64,000 nucleotides of DNA from Vicia villosa (Eukaryota > Streptophyta > Magnoliopsida > Fabales > Fabaceae): positions 115,109,061 through 115,173,060 of the forward strand of contig NC_081183.1 of NCBI RefSeq assembly GCF_029867415.1. Direction: 5' to 3'. Under the pieces are notes generated by a model, which saw only the letters and a program-made list of their open reading frames with translations, was not told the origin of the DNA and searched no databases. Positions 34,107 through 45,357 of this stretch are shown here, piece after piece. Position 1 is the stretch's first letter, and each line of letters opens with the position of its first letter. The translations under genes were made by a program, and so were the position numbers.

Positions 34107-36560
34107 ATGGATCTCGAACAATCTGTCAAGAATCTCCAAGCTCAGAACGCTGAATTTCAAGCCTTGATCCTGAACTTGTCCAAGGGGCAAGATGAACTGA
34201 AAGCTCTTCTGACTAAGAAGACGAAGACTAAGAAAACCAAAGGAGTGATCAACCTGGGAAGAAGATTCAAAGGTCGTCCCAAGAGGGCCGAAGAAACTGG
34301 GATTCCTAAAGACGAGGAAGAGGAAGAGGAAGAAGATGATTTCAGTGTCAAGAACAACCATGGAAGCCATGTAGGTTTTGATGATCAAGAAGAAGAAGAA
34401 GAAGAGTATCCTCAAGACGAGGATTATCCTGATAAGAAGTATAGGCTACTAGAAGAGCGTCTGAGAAGCGTGGAAATTCAGAAGGTACCAGGCCTGGATT
34501 TTGAAGAGCTGGGACTCATTCCTGGGGTCGTTATTCCTCCAAAATTCAAAAATCCCGCCTTTGCTAAGTATGATGGAGTCTCCTGCCCTAAGATGCACTT
34601 GAGGTCTTATGTAAGGAAGATTCAGCCTCACACTGCTGATAAGAAGCTCTGGATCCATTTCTTTCAAGAAAGCTTATCTGGAACTCAACTCGAATGGTAC
34701 TATCAACTGGAGGGTACTAGCATCCGTACTTGGGAAGATTTGGTTGTTGCTTTCTACAAGCAATACCAATATAATTCCAATCTCGCACCAACTCGCATGC
34801 AACTACAAAGCATGTCTATGGGACCTAAGGAAAGTTTCAAGGAGTATGCGCAAAAGTGGAGAGATCTAGCTAGAAGAGTCCAACCTTCCTTGACTGATAG
34901 GGAATTGGTGGACATGTTCATGGGAACGCTAACTGGGCCGTTCTATAGCCACTTGTTGGGTAGTTCCTCGTCTGGGTTTACTGATCTTATCTTGACTGGA
35001 GAACGTGTTGAGAATGGTATTCGAAGTGGGAAGATTCAAGTAGGTGCATCCTCTGGTACTGCAAAGAAGCCCTATCATGGAAGAAATGAGTCTAATGCTG
35101 TTCATAGTCAGAGGGGCCGTGGTAAGAATGATCAGAATTAGTCTATTGGCGCCGTCCTCATCTCTACTCCAACATCTCAACAAGCTCCTAGACAAGAGTA
35201 TCCACGCAAGACTGATAGACCAAGGAGACAATTCACCCCGATCAACATGCCTTTGTCTCAAGCCTTACAATATCTACTGAAAGCTGGAACTAGTAAAGTG
35301 ACAAGAAGTGGAAGGGTGTTTTCTCCAGAGATCTCTCCGAACACTGCTTCACCTGCCGTTACTATTACTCCAAATGATGATGCTCGTGGTAAAAGGCTGT
35401 TGCATGAACCTGAGGCTGTCACTGAAAACCCACCATCTGAAGAAACAAATGAGTTCCTGAAGATCATTCGCAAGAGTGATTATGACATTGTTGAACAAAT
35501 GGGGCATACTCCTTCCAAGATCTCTATGTTGTCACTCTTAAGTTGTTCAAAGACTCATGCCAAAGCTATGATGAAGTTTCTAGAAGCTGCTCATGTGCCA
35601 CAAGAGATTTCTGTCACTCAACTCGAGAATTGTATCGCAAACCTGACGACAGACAATTACCTTGGTTTTTCTGATGCTGACTTGAGTCCTAGTGGAAAGA
35701 ACCACAACAAGGCGCTACACACCTCCATTGAATGTGGGGGCACCACTCTAGCTCATGTACTGGTTGACAATGGCTCGTCTCTGAATGTACTACCCAAGTT
35801 GGTGCTGGACAAACTCAAGGTTGACGGAATTGAGCTGAAATCCAGCGATCTGATAGTAAAAGCTTTCGATGGCACAATGAGTACTGTATATGGCTAGGTT
35901 GAGCTCCCGATCAGAGTAGGTTCCCAGAATTTCAATACTGTGTTCTATGTGATGGATATTCGTCTCGCCTATTCCTATCTACTTGGACGTCCTTGGATAA
36001 ATGGAGCAAATGCTGTGACGTCAACTCTCCATCAGAAACTGAAATATCCAGCAAAAGGAAAGATTGTTACTGTGTATGGTGAAAAAGAATATGTGGTGAG
36101 CTTCATAGATGAGACCAACTATGTTGAATTCATTGGAGAAGCTTTTGAATCTCCCCGTCAAGCGTTCGAATTGGTCCCTCAAGTGGTTCCTGAGACTAAG
36201 CATGTCTACACTCCTCCTAAAGTTACTAGGGTTCCTCCTACAATGGCTTCTCTGAAAGACGCTAGGGCTGTGGTAGAAGAAGGTGGCTGTACTATCTGGG
36301 GGCAATTACCTGATATTCCGTACAAGTCCAACAAATGGGGTTTAGGCTGCACCGCTAAGGATCAGAAGGGAGAACAACATCCTCGTCCAGAAGGTTTGAA
36401 GCATCATTTCATCAGTAAAGGAGTCAATGCCATAAGCGAAGATGAATATAATGGCAACCTGGACAAGTGGATCTCCCTACATCAGACAAAGGGCTGGCCA
36501 ACTGGAAGACTGAAGACATTGTTTCTATCTCCTATAGTCAGGAGTAATTGCCGTTCTTAG
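34107..36560 (+). pseudogene. Ogre-1 gag-pro with two in-frame stops
   Basis: One reading frame of 818 codons from the ATG at 34107 to the TAG at 36558, interrupted by TAG at 35139-35141 and 35895-35897. The gag part has an N-terminal coiled coil, a basic segment, two acidic runs (34312-34350 and about 34388-34411) and the retrotransposon-gag domain (LRSYVRKIQPHTADKKLWIH to the QYQYNS and ESFKEYAQKWRDLA region). The protease follows, with active site DNGSS at 35766-35780 (HVLVDNGSSLNVLPK) and YLLGRPWI near the flap/C-terminal region. The frame ends after SNCRS, just before an intron-like gap. Without the two stops the frame would be continuous, as expected for Ogre gag-pro. Confidence 0.85.
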
Positions 36561-36792
36561 TTTTATTTCTTGCTTTCCTTTATATTTCCAATTTTAAATT
36601 CTGTATTTCAAATAAATAATGAACTCTAAAGCCGTGTGTCCCGCCCGAGGCACAATGGTCCATTGTTAGGGCTTGTCATTTCATAAGCATATTTTCATTC
36701 AATAAAACATTGGACGTTTCGTATTCAAATTGTGTGTTCACTTTTATTTTTCTTTACTTTTATAGCTATGTGTTCTTACACACACCCACATA
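36561..36792 (+). other. Intron-like gap between Ogre-1 protease and RT
   Basis: 232 bp, T-rich, with stops in all frames, separating gag-pro from the pol frame. Ogre elements are known for a spliced intron at this place. A pyrimidine-rich stretch precedes TATAG near 36764, a possible acceptor. I could not define a donor or acceptor with confidence. Confidence 0.5.
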
Positions 36793-37101
36793 ATGCACTG
36801 CAAATCCATATCCACTCTGGATCCTATTGATAACGACTCTGCTATTGCTAAATATGACTTTGAAAATCCGATCTACCAAGATGAGGATGAAGGTGAGAAG
36901 GATTGTGAAGTGCCTAGAGAACTTGCCAGATTACTAGAGGAAGAAGAGAAGACTATACAACCGCACGAAGAGCCAATCGAGGTTGTGAACATGGGTACTG
37001 ACGAAGAAAAGAAAGAGATCAAGATAGGGGCTGAATTAGAGGATGTTGTCAAACAGAGATTGGTCCAGATGTTACGAGACAATGTTGAGATCTTTGCTTG
37101 G
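36793..37101 (+). pseudogene. Ogre-1 pol, N-terminal fragment
   Basis: An open frame starting MHCKSISTLDPIDNDSA, with an acidic stretch and a run of Glu, then GAELEDVVKQRLVQMLRDNVEIFAW, the conserved lead-in to the RT domain. It is cut at FAW by the insertion of Ogre-2 at 37102. The last residues of the longer apparent ORF (to 37203) are LTR translation. Its catalytic domains lie beyond Ogre-2, outside the window. Confidence 0.8.
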
Positions 37102-38690
37102 TGTCATACCCCAATTTTTGACTTAAGATACCACCTCATATCATTTGCATATGCATCATTTGCATCTCTAACAAATTGCATAGCTTGTGTTTGTTACTTG
37201 TGACTCAGCAGGATTTAAACAAGAAGTCACTCATCAGTACAAGCAACAATCAGTTAGGGTTTTGTTTTCCCTTCATCTCAAAAGAACCATCTTCATCAAC
37301 AATCAACATTTGGTCCTCAAAGATTCATTTCAAACAAGCTCAGAGACTTTGAATCAACCAGATTAGGGTTTTGACTGAAGATAGCACACCCCTGACTTTT
37401 GCTCAGGATTTGACCTAATGACTTGAGACATGACCTCAAGACCCCAAGTACATCATTTTGACCTAATCTATTGGCTCAAGACATCCCCTACACAGGGACT
37501 AATCAACAGTGAAATTTCAAATCATCAGATTAGGGTTTTTGAACTATCAGGGACTAAAATCAGGGATTACATTTGAGAAACCCTAAAAAGCTCCAGGGGA
37601 TCACTCAAAGGTTTTAATCATATTTAAATAATCCCTATGACAATATCCAATGGAAATTGTATCTCAATTCAAGATCCACAGTCATCAATTTCATCAGGTC
37701 GACAATTAGGGTTTTTGACCTAATTCACCTGAACAACTGACTTTTTAATCAGAACATGGTACCACAACTTAAACCATGGCTCAAGGTCCTCCAATAACTC
37801 AACATGATCCATTCATACCATTCATTTGGTGAGGATAGTTTGGTTCATTTGAAATCTCCAGAAACGCGATTCGTCTGAAAAAGTCAACTGTACAAGATCA
37901 CCATTGACTTTTTGGAAATTTTGGTCAACCATGAATTTTGAAGTTTCAAATCATCAATATATGATATATGAAGTCATTTGATCAAGGAAAATCAAGAAAA
38001 TCAATCAAGAATCAAAAAGTCAAAAGTTTGACTTTCATACTTAGAAAATTTTCTAAGTGTTTTTCAATGGTTTTTTCCAAACTTTGGAAGGGAATAACTC
38101 AAAATTTTACCTACAAACTGAAAAAAACTTCCAACATGAAAGTTGTAGATTTTGATCCAATAAACAACTTTGTCACATAAAATGTTTTTCCAAAAGATCA
38201 ACCATTTAAGAGATATGGAGCTTCAAAGTTGGTATCTTTTGAAAAATACACTTAAAATCTAACTTTCTTCAAAGTTCATGGCTCTTTTTCACCCATTTCC
38301 TTAAAGGTCTTGAAGAAACTTTCAACAAGGATTTTGAAGTACATAACATGAGCTTTCCAAAATGTCCAAGAGCATGAAAAAATATTGAGTGGAGCCATGG
38401 TTTTGAGTTTTGTCATTAGAGGTCATTATGCATGAAATTTCAAACCATTTTCACTAAGTTTCAACACTATATGACCTATAATGCAAGTAATGATGCATCA
38501 ATGCAATAATTGAGAGATATTTTCTGATTTGAAGATCAGAATGGAAGGAGATAAGAAGCTTGGAAGTTTAACCATGGTTAAGTCATTTTAACCATTTTGC
38601 ATTTAATGTAAAAGATTCCATTCTATCTCTTAAGCCAAATCATCACTCTTTGATCCACTTGCAAAGGCTTTGCATTCAGAAAGCTTGGCC

Positions 38691-38700
38691 TATAAATAGA
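38691..38700 (+). promoter_or_regulatory. TATA box in Ogre-2 LTR
   Basis: TATAAATAGA in the context GGCCTATAAATAGAGG, about 1.59 kb into the LTR. It resembles the minus-strand TATA at 1010-1019 and marks the likely U3/R boundary. Confidence 0.6.
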
Positions 38701-39642
38701 GGTCATTTCCACTCTTCAAATCACACCAAAACCTCACAAATCATAGGTTTTCTCTTTCTTTCTTAGAATGCAAGTTTCTTAAGTTTTAAAGAGGTAGAAT
38801 TTCCAACCTCTAAACCATTGAATTTCTGGCCAAGATGGTGGTTCCAACAACTCATAAACATCATATGTGATGTGTTTGATCCACTCACACACCCCAAAAA
38901 CACCTCAATTCCAAAATCACTACCTCACTTCCATATATGCATAAAGAGAGCCTTATCATGCCAAAATCAGTTCCAGACCAATTCTGTCCAAGCTAATCAT
39001 CCAAACACATTCCATATACCATATGTGAGCTATCCCAACCATCATCCATGACCTGTAACCTCTGAATCTTCAAATTCGATTCACTCTTGAAGCTATTGCA
39101 GATCGGGTACCATGACTATGCTCAGATGAATTCAGGTTGTTCCAAGCATCCAGACACCTTCCATAATCATCATTGAAGCTATCCAGATCATTACAAAGCA
39201 TCTGTAACACCTCCAGCTCAGAATTCAATTCTCAGTTTGGCCGTTTTTGAGGTAGGTGCACTTGAACTTCAAACTCTATCATACATGCATCATAAATGAA
39301 ATATTGCTTTGCCATCTTGTTTCTGCACCATCACTGAATAATAACCCTCAATCAATTGCATCATATCATGATCTTACACAATTTCAGATTGAATCATAGA
39401 ATTAGGGTTCTTCACGATTTCCAGAAAATTAATGATCTTAGAGTGAAAATAAATGAAATTAAAGATCACCATCATGTTCCTTATGAAAAATCGAGCAAGA
39501 TAGGCTATTCACTTGATCAAAACAATTCAGTTTTAAGAAAATTCAAATTCAAATTGGGGTTTGTGTTCTTGGCGCCATATTTTTGAAACTGAAGTTTGGA
39601 AATTGATTCAAAATATATTTAATTCGTTGCAAGTGTTAAACA

Positions 39643-39730
39643 GACCACGCGCGTGGTCCAGTTGGCTAAGCTTTTGAGTAGTAACCTCCAGGTCACGAGT
39701 TCAAACCCTTGTGGAGACAAAACCATTTTT
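39643..39730 (+). repeat. tRNA-like (possible SINE) segment in Ogre-2 LTR
   Basis: TGGTCCAGTTGG (39654-39665) resembles a pol III A box, and GAGTTCAAACC (about 39697-39707) a B box, spaced as in a tRNA; T/A-rich sequence follows. It starts with a 16-bp perfect palindrome GACCACGCGCGTGGTC (39643-39658). I cannot fold a proper acceptor stem, and target duplications are not clear. Confidence 0.4.
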
Positions 39731-40799
39731 TTTAACACATATTTTCTTCATTTTCTTTACAACTTCACTTAATTAATTAACCAATCAAATCAATTCATTT
39801 TCACTTCATTTTTTTTACACTCTTTATTTAATGTATATATTTTATGAATATCCAAAAAAAATCACAAAAAAATATTTATTTAATGTGTTTTTATTAAGTT
39901 TAAAGTGACTTGTTTTTAAATGTTTTTAATATTTTAAAAATAGTTTTTTCACTTGATTTTCAAAACTTAATCACTTGTAAATATTTTGTGATCAAACCCT
40001 AATCACTTAGGTCTTAATTAAGCATAAAATTTGTTTTTTATCTTAATTAAGTTGACTTTTGTCAGAATTCAAACTGTTTTAAAACAAACGATCAAAGTTA
40101 ACAAAACAATAAACCATTTCTTTTTGGTTTTCTTTTCAAAAAACTCTTGATCAAATCTTTTTGGATTGATCAATTGATTTTTAAAACAACTGGGCCTCTC
40201 GAATATTAGAGAGTATAAGTCCCATTCCTTTTTCTTTGTACAGTTTTTCTTTAAAAACTTCTTTCAAAACTTTCAAACTGTTTTCAAACGACGAAACCTC
40301 GCGCTGTTAATAAAACAATCAACCATGTTTTATAAAATAAAACATGGGCCTCCACATAGGTATAAGTCCCATTCCCTTACATGAAATTAGGTATTTCATG
40401 TTACATACACCTTTTTGTACATACCTCGATCAATTTGATTTTTAACCTCGAATAACAAATCAAAAATGAAGGTTTTCTTTAAATCTTCCCAAAAATACCA
40501 TGGGCCTCCATGTAGGTATAAGTCCCAAAGCCCTTTATAAATACTTGTTTACATAGCTTCTGAATAAACTCAATGGGCCTCTCCCTGAGTATAAGTCCCG
40601 AGCCCCCGTGCATACAAACGGATCATCCTTACAGGTATATTTCCTTCATAAACTCCATTGTATACACACACCTTGTTATATATAACTGTTCATACTTGTT
40701 CATATTTGTTCATGTACTTGTTAATATTTGTTCGTACTTGTTCATATTTGTGATTGTGTTATATATAGTTGTTCAACTTAGTACAACACTAGGTTCCCC

Positions 40800-41060
40800 A
40801 TAGCCTCCTATTGGGCTTCGTGCAAAGAATCTCCCTTAGTTTAGGTTAGGACATAGAGTATGGTTTCCCAGTGAAATCGCTTTAAGAGCTCAAACCAACT
40901 ATACCATGCCTCCTCTTGGGCTTTGTACAAACGACTTGTCCCTCCCATAGCCTCCTCTTGGGCTTACAATGCAAGGACCCTCGATTGTCCCTCCCATAGC
41001 CTCCTCTTGGGCTTACAATGCAAGGACCCTCGGATAGCCTCCTCTTGGGCTTCGTACAAG
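40800..41060 (+). repeat. Tandem repeat with CCTCYTNTTGGGCTT core
   Basis: Five copies of (CATA)GCCTCCTCTTGGGCTT-type units, some followed by ACAATGCAAGGACCCTCG, with spacing of about 30-105 bp. It forms part of the Ogre-2 LTR. Confidence 0.8.
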
Positions 41061-41184
41061 GACCCACGGGCTTCTTATAAGCATCCCAATATCCAAAACA
41101 AAAAACCTAGGAGATTAGACATTTATCATCTCTATGATAGGAGTATCTCATCTATATCATCACAAATAATCAATCAATCAAATT

Positions 41185-41405
41185 TCTCTTTTGCCACAAG
41201 GCTGGCTAATTAATCAAACCTTTTGCCACCAGGCTGGCTGATTAATCGAAGTTTTTGCCACAAGGCTGGCTTCGTCGAAACTTTTGCCACAAGGCTGGCT
41301 GATTAATCAAAACTTTTTGTCACAAGGCTGACTTCATTGAAAGTTTTTGCCACAAGGCTGGCTAATCAAACTTGTTTTTGCCACAAGGATGGCTAAACAA
41401 AAAAC
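41185..41405 (+). repeat. Tandem repeat TTTTGCCACAAGGCTGGCT
   Basis: Seven degenerate copies of TTTTGCCACAAGGCTGGCT followed by TGATTAATCAAA or similar, unit about 25-35 bp. It lies within the Ogre-2 LTR. Confidence 0.85.
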
Positions 41406-41940
41406 ATCTTTATCATTCTAAGCACCATAAGTGGCACAACCCAGGGCTTATAATGAAAAGATTTCAAACAAAAACAAACAGATGTATGTGATGATATAGA
41501 TTAGATACATCGAACATTTAGATGACATTTGTCTCTTATCCTTTGCTTCCACTAGCATAAGTGGGAACTACGATTGCTCTGACTTTCTCAACATCCCTTT
41601 GAGAATACGTAGGCACAAGGTCGTATCCTTGGCGAGCAAAACTTCTCCCTCAAACCCCTCAAACCTTAGCACCCGTAGACCCCAAGCTACAGATGCTCTG
41701 ATTCCCTCTAAGGGATATGTATGCAGAGGATCGCGATGATCTTTGCGAGCATAATCAAACAAACACCTTAGTTTCCCGCCTATCTCACAACAGAACCTCT
41801 CAATAACATAGAATGAAAAACATAACAAAGAAGCCTATAGAGTACTATAGATACGTTGGGTGCTAATACCTTCCCTTCGTATAACCAGCCCTCTTACCCG
41901 GAATCTCTCCCCCACTTTTAAGGTTATTGCAGCTTTTTTC

Positions 41941-43147
41941 TGTTAGAACAAGAATTGTTCTGATCAATTATCTTAGTTTTGATGATAACAATAATATGAA
42001 TTTTGCTTAAGATTATATGGTACTCTAATCCAATGCAATTTCCTTTTCAGGAAATATATAAAGAGTATGCATAATTCAGCGCTCAGAAGCTTTGTCTCAA
42101 AGGGTTCAGCATGCAACATCAGAACATGGTCTGGCAAGACATCAGAAGATGGTCGAAGCAGAATCAGAACATGGGTCTATGGAAGCATCAGAAGAACATG
42201 AGATCAGAAGCACTGAAGTTCTGATGGTATCACGCTCAGAAGCACTTCAAGGTCAGAAGACCAGAAGATGCTTTGCACCAAGCTGTTTGACTCTGATGAT
42301 ATTCAAACGTAGTATTCACAAACATCAGATCAGAAGGAAGTACAAGTGGCAAGCTACGCTGACTGACAAAAGGAACGTTAAAAGCTATTATAGGCAACGT
42401 CAGTAGACACAGCGTGAACAAGGCTCGAGGTAGTTGACAAAAGCGTATAACATTAAATGCGATGCTGTACGGAACACGCAAAGCATTAAATGCACTCAAC
42501 GGTCATCTTCTCCAACGCCTATAAATATGAAGTTCTGATGAGAAGCAAGGTTAACGATTCTGAACAAAAACAACTCATATTAACTTGCTGAAACTCTGTT
42601 CTACTCAAAGCTCAGAATCTTCATCTTCATCAAAGCTCACTACATTGCTGTTGTAATATATTAGTGAGATTAAGCTTAAACGTTAAGAGAAATATCACAG
42701 TTTGTGATTATAGCTTTTAAGAAGCAATTGTAATACTCTTAGAATTGATTACATTAAGTTGTAAGGAACTAGAGTGATCGTGTGGATCAGAATACTCTAG
42801 GAAGTCTTAGAGGTTATCTAAGCAGGTTGTAACTAGAGTGATCGTGTGGATCAGTATACTCTAGAAAGTCTTAGAGGGTATCTAAGCAGTTGTTCCTGGA
42901 GTGATCAGTGTGTGATCAGAAGACTCTGGAAGACTTAGTTGCTGACTAAGTGGAGAACCATTGTAATCCGTGCGATTAGTGGATTAAATCCTCAGTTGAG
43001 GTAAATCATCTCTGCGGGGGTGGACTGGAGTAGTTTAGTTAACAACGAATCAGGATAAAAATAACTGTGCAATTTATTTTTATCTGTCTAGTTTTTAAAG
43101 CTTCACTTATTCAAACCCCCCCTTTCTAAGTGTTTTTCTATCCTTCA
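41941..43147 (+). repeat. copia-2 5' LTR
   Basis: 1207 bp, TGTTAGAACAAG to CCTTCA, with a TATA box CTATAAATAT at 42519-42528. It contains a local duplication of a roughly 64-bp unit (AACTAGAGTGATCGTGTGGA..., 42768 and 42831) that copia-1 lacks in this form. Confidence 0.93.
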
Positions 43148-43149
43148 AT

Positions 43150-43161
43150 TGGTATCAGAGC
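43150..43161 (+). other. copia-2 primer binding site
   Basis: TGGTATCAGAGC, complementary to initiator tRNA-Met, two bases after the LTR. It is unmutated. Confidence 0.92.
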
Positions 43162-43232
43162 CTGGTTCTAAGGTGCAAGCACTTAACCGTGTTTAGAAAA
43201 GATTCAGGAAGAGAAAAACGCTTCAGTAAAAG

Positions 43233-45152
43233 ATGGTTGATGAAAGTGAAAAGTCTACACCTGCATCTACATCTGGCTCTGCTGAGCAACACAACGGTAA
43301 CAATGGTTATACTAGACCGTCGGTATTTGATGGTGAAAACTTTGAATACTGGAAAGATAAACTGGAAAGTTACTTTCTTGGTCTAGATGGTGATCTATGG
43401 GATCTTCTGATGGATGGTTACAAACATCCAGTAAATGCCAGTGGCGTAAAGCTGACAAGGCAAGAAATGAACGATGATCAGAAGAAGCTTTTCAGGAATC
43501 ATCATAAATGCAGAACTGTTTTGCTGAATGCTATCTCTCATGCTGAGTATGAGAAGATATCTAACAGGGAAACGGCCTATGACATATATGAGTCCTTGAA
43601 AATGACTCATGAAGGAAATGCTCAAGTCAAGGAGACTAAAGCTCTCGCTTTAATCCAGAAGTATGAAGCCTTCAAGATGGAGGATGATGAAGACATTGAA
43701 AAGATGTTTTCAAGATTTCAAACTCTTACTGCTGGATTGAGAGTTCTTGACAAGGGATACACCAAGGCTGATCACGTAAAGAAGATCATCAGAAGCTTAC
43801 CCAGAAGATGGGGTCCTATGGTGACTGCATTCAAGATCGCAAAGAATCTGAAAGAAGTTTCTCTGGAAGAACTTATCAGTGCCTTGAGAAGTCATGAAAT
43901 AGAGCTGGACGCAAATGAGCCTCAAAAGAAAGGTAAGTCTATTGCATTAAAATCCAATATCAAGAAATGCACTAACGCTTTTCAGGCTAGAGAAGAAGAT
44001 CCTGAAGAATTAGAATCTGAAGAAGAAGATGAACTGTCCTTGATCTCCAGAAGGCTGAATCAACTCTGGAAGAACAAGCAAAGGAAGTTCAGAAGCGTCA
44101 GAAGTTCAAAGAAATTTGAACGTGGAGAATCTTCTGATGACAGAAGATTTGACAAGAAGAAGGTCATGTGCTATGAATGCAATGAGCCTGGACACTTCAA
44201 GAATGAATGTCCAAAACTTCAGAAGGAAAATCCCAAGAAGAAGTTTCATAAGAAGAAAGGTCTTATGGCAACCTGGGATGAGTCAGAAGATGATTCAGAC
44301 TCTGAAGATGAGCAGGCTAACTGTGCGCTGATGGCGACAGAAGATGACGGATCAGAACCTACATCAGAATCAGATTCTGAAGAGGTATTTTCTGAACTTA
44401 CTAGAGATGAGTTAGTTTCCGGTCTAACTGAACTTCTGGAACTCAAGTCTCAGATCAGTCTCAAATACAAAAAGCTGAAAAAGCTATTTGAATTTGAAAC
44501 AAAGAAGCTTGAGTTGGAGAATTCTGAATTAAAAGAAAAACTTTTAAAATTATCCAATAATGTTGGATCTCCTTCTGATTCAGAAAAATCCACTCCTAGT
44601 CTAAACCATATTCTGAAAGAATATGATTTAAGTTTCAGGAAGTTCTTATCTAGAAGTATTGGCAGAAGTCAGCTAGCTTCTATGATATATGCTGTGTCTG
44701 GAAACAAAAGAGTCGGCAGTGGTTTTGAGGGTGAAACCCCATACAAACTTGAACCTGTTGATGAAATGAAATTCACATACAAGCCATTGTATGATCAGTT
44801 CAAGTATGGCCACTCCCATGATATTAGGCACACTTCACATGCTCAAAGTTTTCACATAACACACACCAAAAAGCATGTGACACAACCTAGGAAATATCAT
44901 GAAACTCACATTAAAAATTATCATGCTGTTCCTCCTATTGCTTACAATGTTAAACCCAAGTTCAATCAGAACTTGAGAAAATCTAACAAGAAAGGACCCA
45001 AAAAGATGTGGGTACCTAAGGATAAGATTATTCCTATTGCAGATATCCTTGGCTGCAAAAAGGACAAAGCACAACATGTCGTGGTACCTGGACTCTGGAT
45101 GCTCACGACACATGACAAGAAGAAGGTCTATGTTCCAAGACCTGGTGCTTAA
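43233..45152 (+). CDS. copia-2 gag
   Basis: An intact 639-codon gag from MVDESEKSTPASTSGSAEQH. It has an N-terminal UBN2/copia-type gag domain (VFDGENFEYWKDKLESYFLG to about residue 230). One CCHC zinc knuckle, CYECNEPGHFKNEC, lies at 44169-44210, followed by a Lys-rich patch, acidic Ser/Asp/Glu runs (about residues 350-400), a coiled-coil-like segment and a His/Lys-rich C-terminal part. It ends VPRPGA at 45152. Protease begins in the +1 frame inside the last 80 nt of gag, so pol expression needs a frame change, splicing or separate initiation. Gag is free of stops, in contrast to copia-1. Confidence 0.9.
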   Translation: MVDESEKSTPASTSGSAEQHNGNNGYTRPSVFDGENFEYWKDKLESYFLGLDGDLWDLLMDGYKHPVNASGVKLTRQEMNDDQKKLFRNHHKCRTVLLNAISHAEYEKISNRETAYDIYESLKMTHEGNAQVKETKALALIQKYEAFKMEDDEDIEKMFSRFQTLTAGLRVLDKGYTKADHVKKIIRSLPRRWGPMVTAFKIAKNLKEVSLEELISALRSHEIELDANEPQKKGKSIALKSNIKKCTNAFQAREEDPEELESEEEDELSLISRRLNQLWKNKQRKFRSVRSSKKFERGESSDDRRFDKKKVMCYECNEPGHFKNECPKLQKENPKKKFHKKKGLMATWDESEDDSDSEDEQANCALMATEDDGSEPTSESDSEEVFSELTRDELVSGLTELLELKSQISLKYKKLKKLFEFETKKLELENSELKEKLLKLSNNVGSPSDSEKSTPSLNHILKEYDLSFRKFLSRSIGRSQLASMIYAVSGNKRVGSGFEGETPYKLEPVDEMKFTYKPLYDQFKYGHSHDIRHTSHAQSFHITHTKKHVTQPRKYHETHIKNYHAVPPIAYNVKPKFNQNLRKSNKKGPKKMWVPKDKIIPIADILGCKKDKAQHVVVPGLWMLTTHDKKKVYVPRPGA

Positions 45153-45357
45153 GTCTGGAGGAGAAGTCAAGTTTGGAGGAGATCAGAAGGGCAAGATAAT
45201 TGGCTCTGGAACTATAAAGTCTGGTAACTCTCCTTCCATTTCTAATGTACTTCTTGTAGAAGGATTAACACATAACCTCTTATCTATCAGTCAATTGAGT
45301 GACAATGGTTATGATATAATCTTTAATCAAGAGTCTTGCAAGGCTGTAAATCAGAAG

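Larger units (their letters stand above)
26271..37101 (+). mobile_element. Ogre-1: Tat/Ogre-type gypsy element, 5' part
   Basis: 5' LTR (26271-30091), tRNA-Arg PBS, ORF1, gag-pro, an intron-like gap and the first 100 or so codons of pol. Ogre-2 then interrupts it at 37102 (flank CTTGG, 37097-37101). ORF1 ahead of gag, the tRNA-Arg primer, the multi-kilobase LTR and a gap between protease and RT are the hallmarks of Ogre. In-frame stops in ORF1 and gag-pro and a MITE in ORF1 show it is inactive. The rest of pol and the 3' LTR are expected right of the window. Confidence 0.88.
37102..41940 (+). repeat. Ogre-2 5' LTR, first part
   Basis: Starts TGTCATACCCCAATTTTTGA; copia-2 interrupts it after 41940 (target duplication TTTTC). 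With 60729-60860 the LTR is about 4.97 kb, within the range known for Ogre. U3 contains four TTAGGGTTTT motifs (37254, 37363, 37530, 37706) and a TATA box at 38691. Downstream are a tRNA-like segment (39643-39730) and two tandem-repeat patches (40800-41060 and 41185-41405). No real gene is present. Confidence 0.87.

Noticed and set aside
34095..34415. Antisense Phe/Leu/Ser-rich ORF
   Set aside because: It is the complement of the Lys/Glu-rich start of Ogre-1 gag, so its composition is a shadow of the coding strand.
38818..39051. Small ORFs in the Ogre-2 LTR (38818-39586)
   Set aside because: No homology or composition signal; expected by chance in 5 kb of AT-rich LTR.
39654..39707. Functional tRNA gene
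   Set aside because: A and B box likenesses exist, but no acceptor or anticodon stem can be formed.
41185..41405. CRISPR-like array
   Set aside because: Units are degenerate, spacers are not unique, and the setting is a plant LTR.
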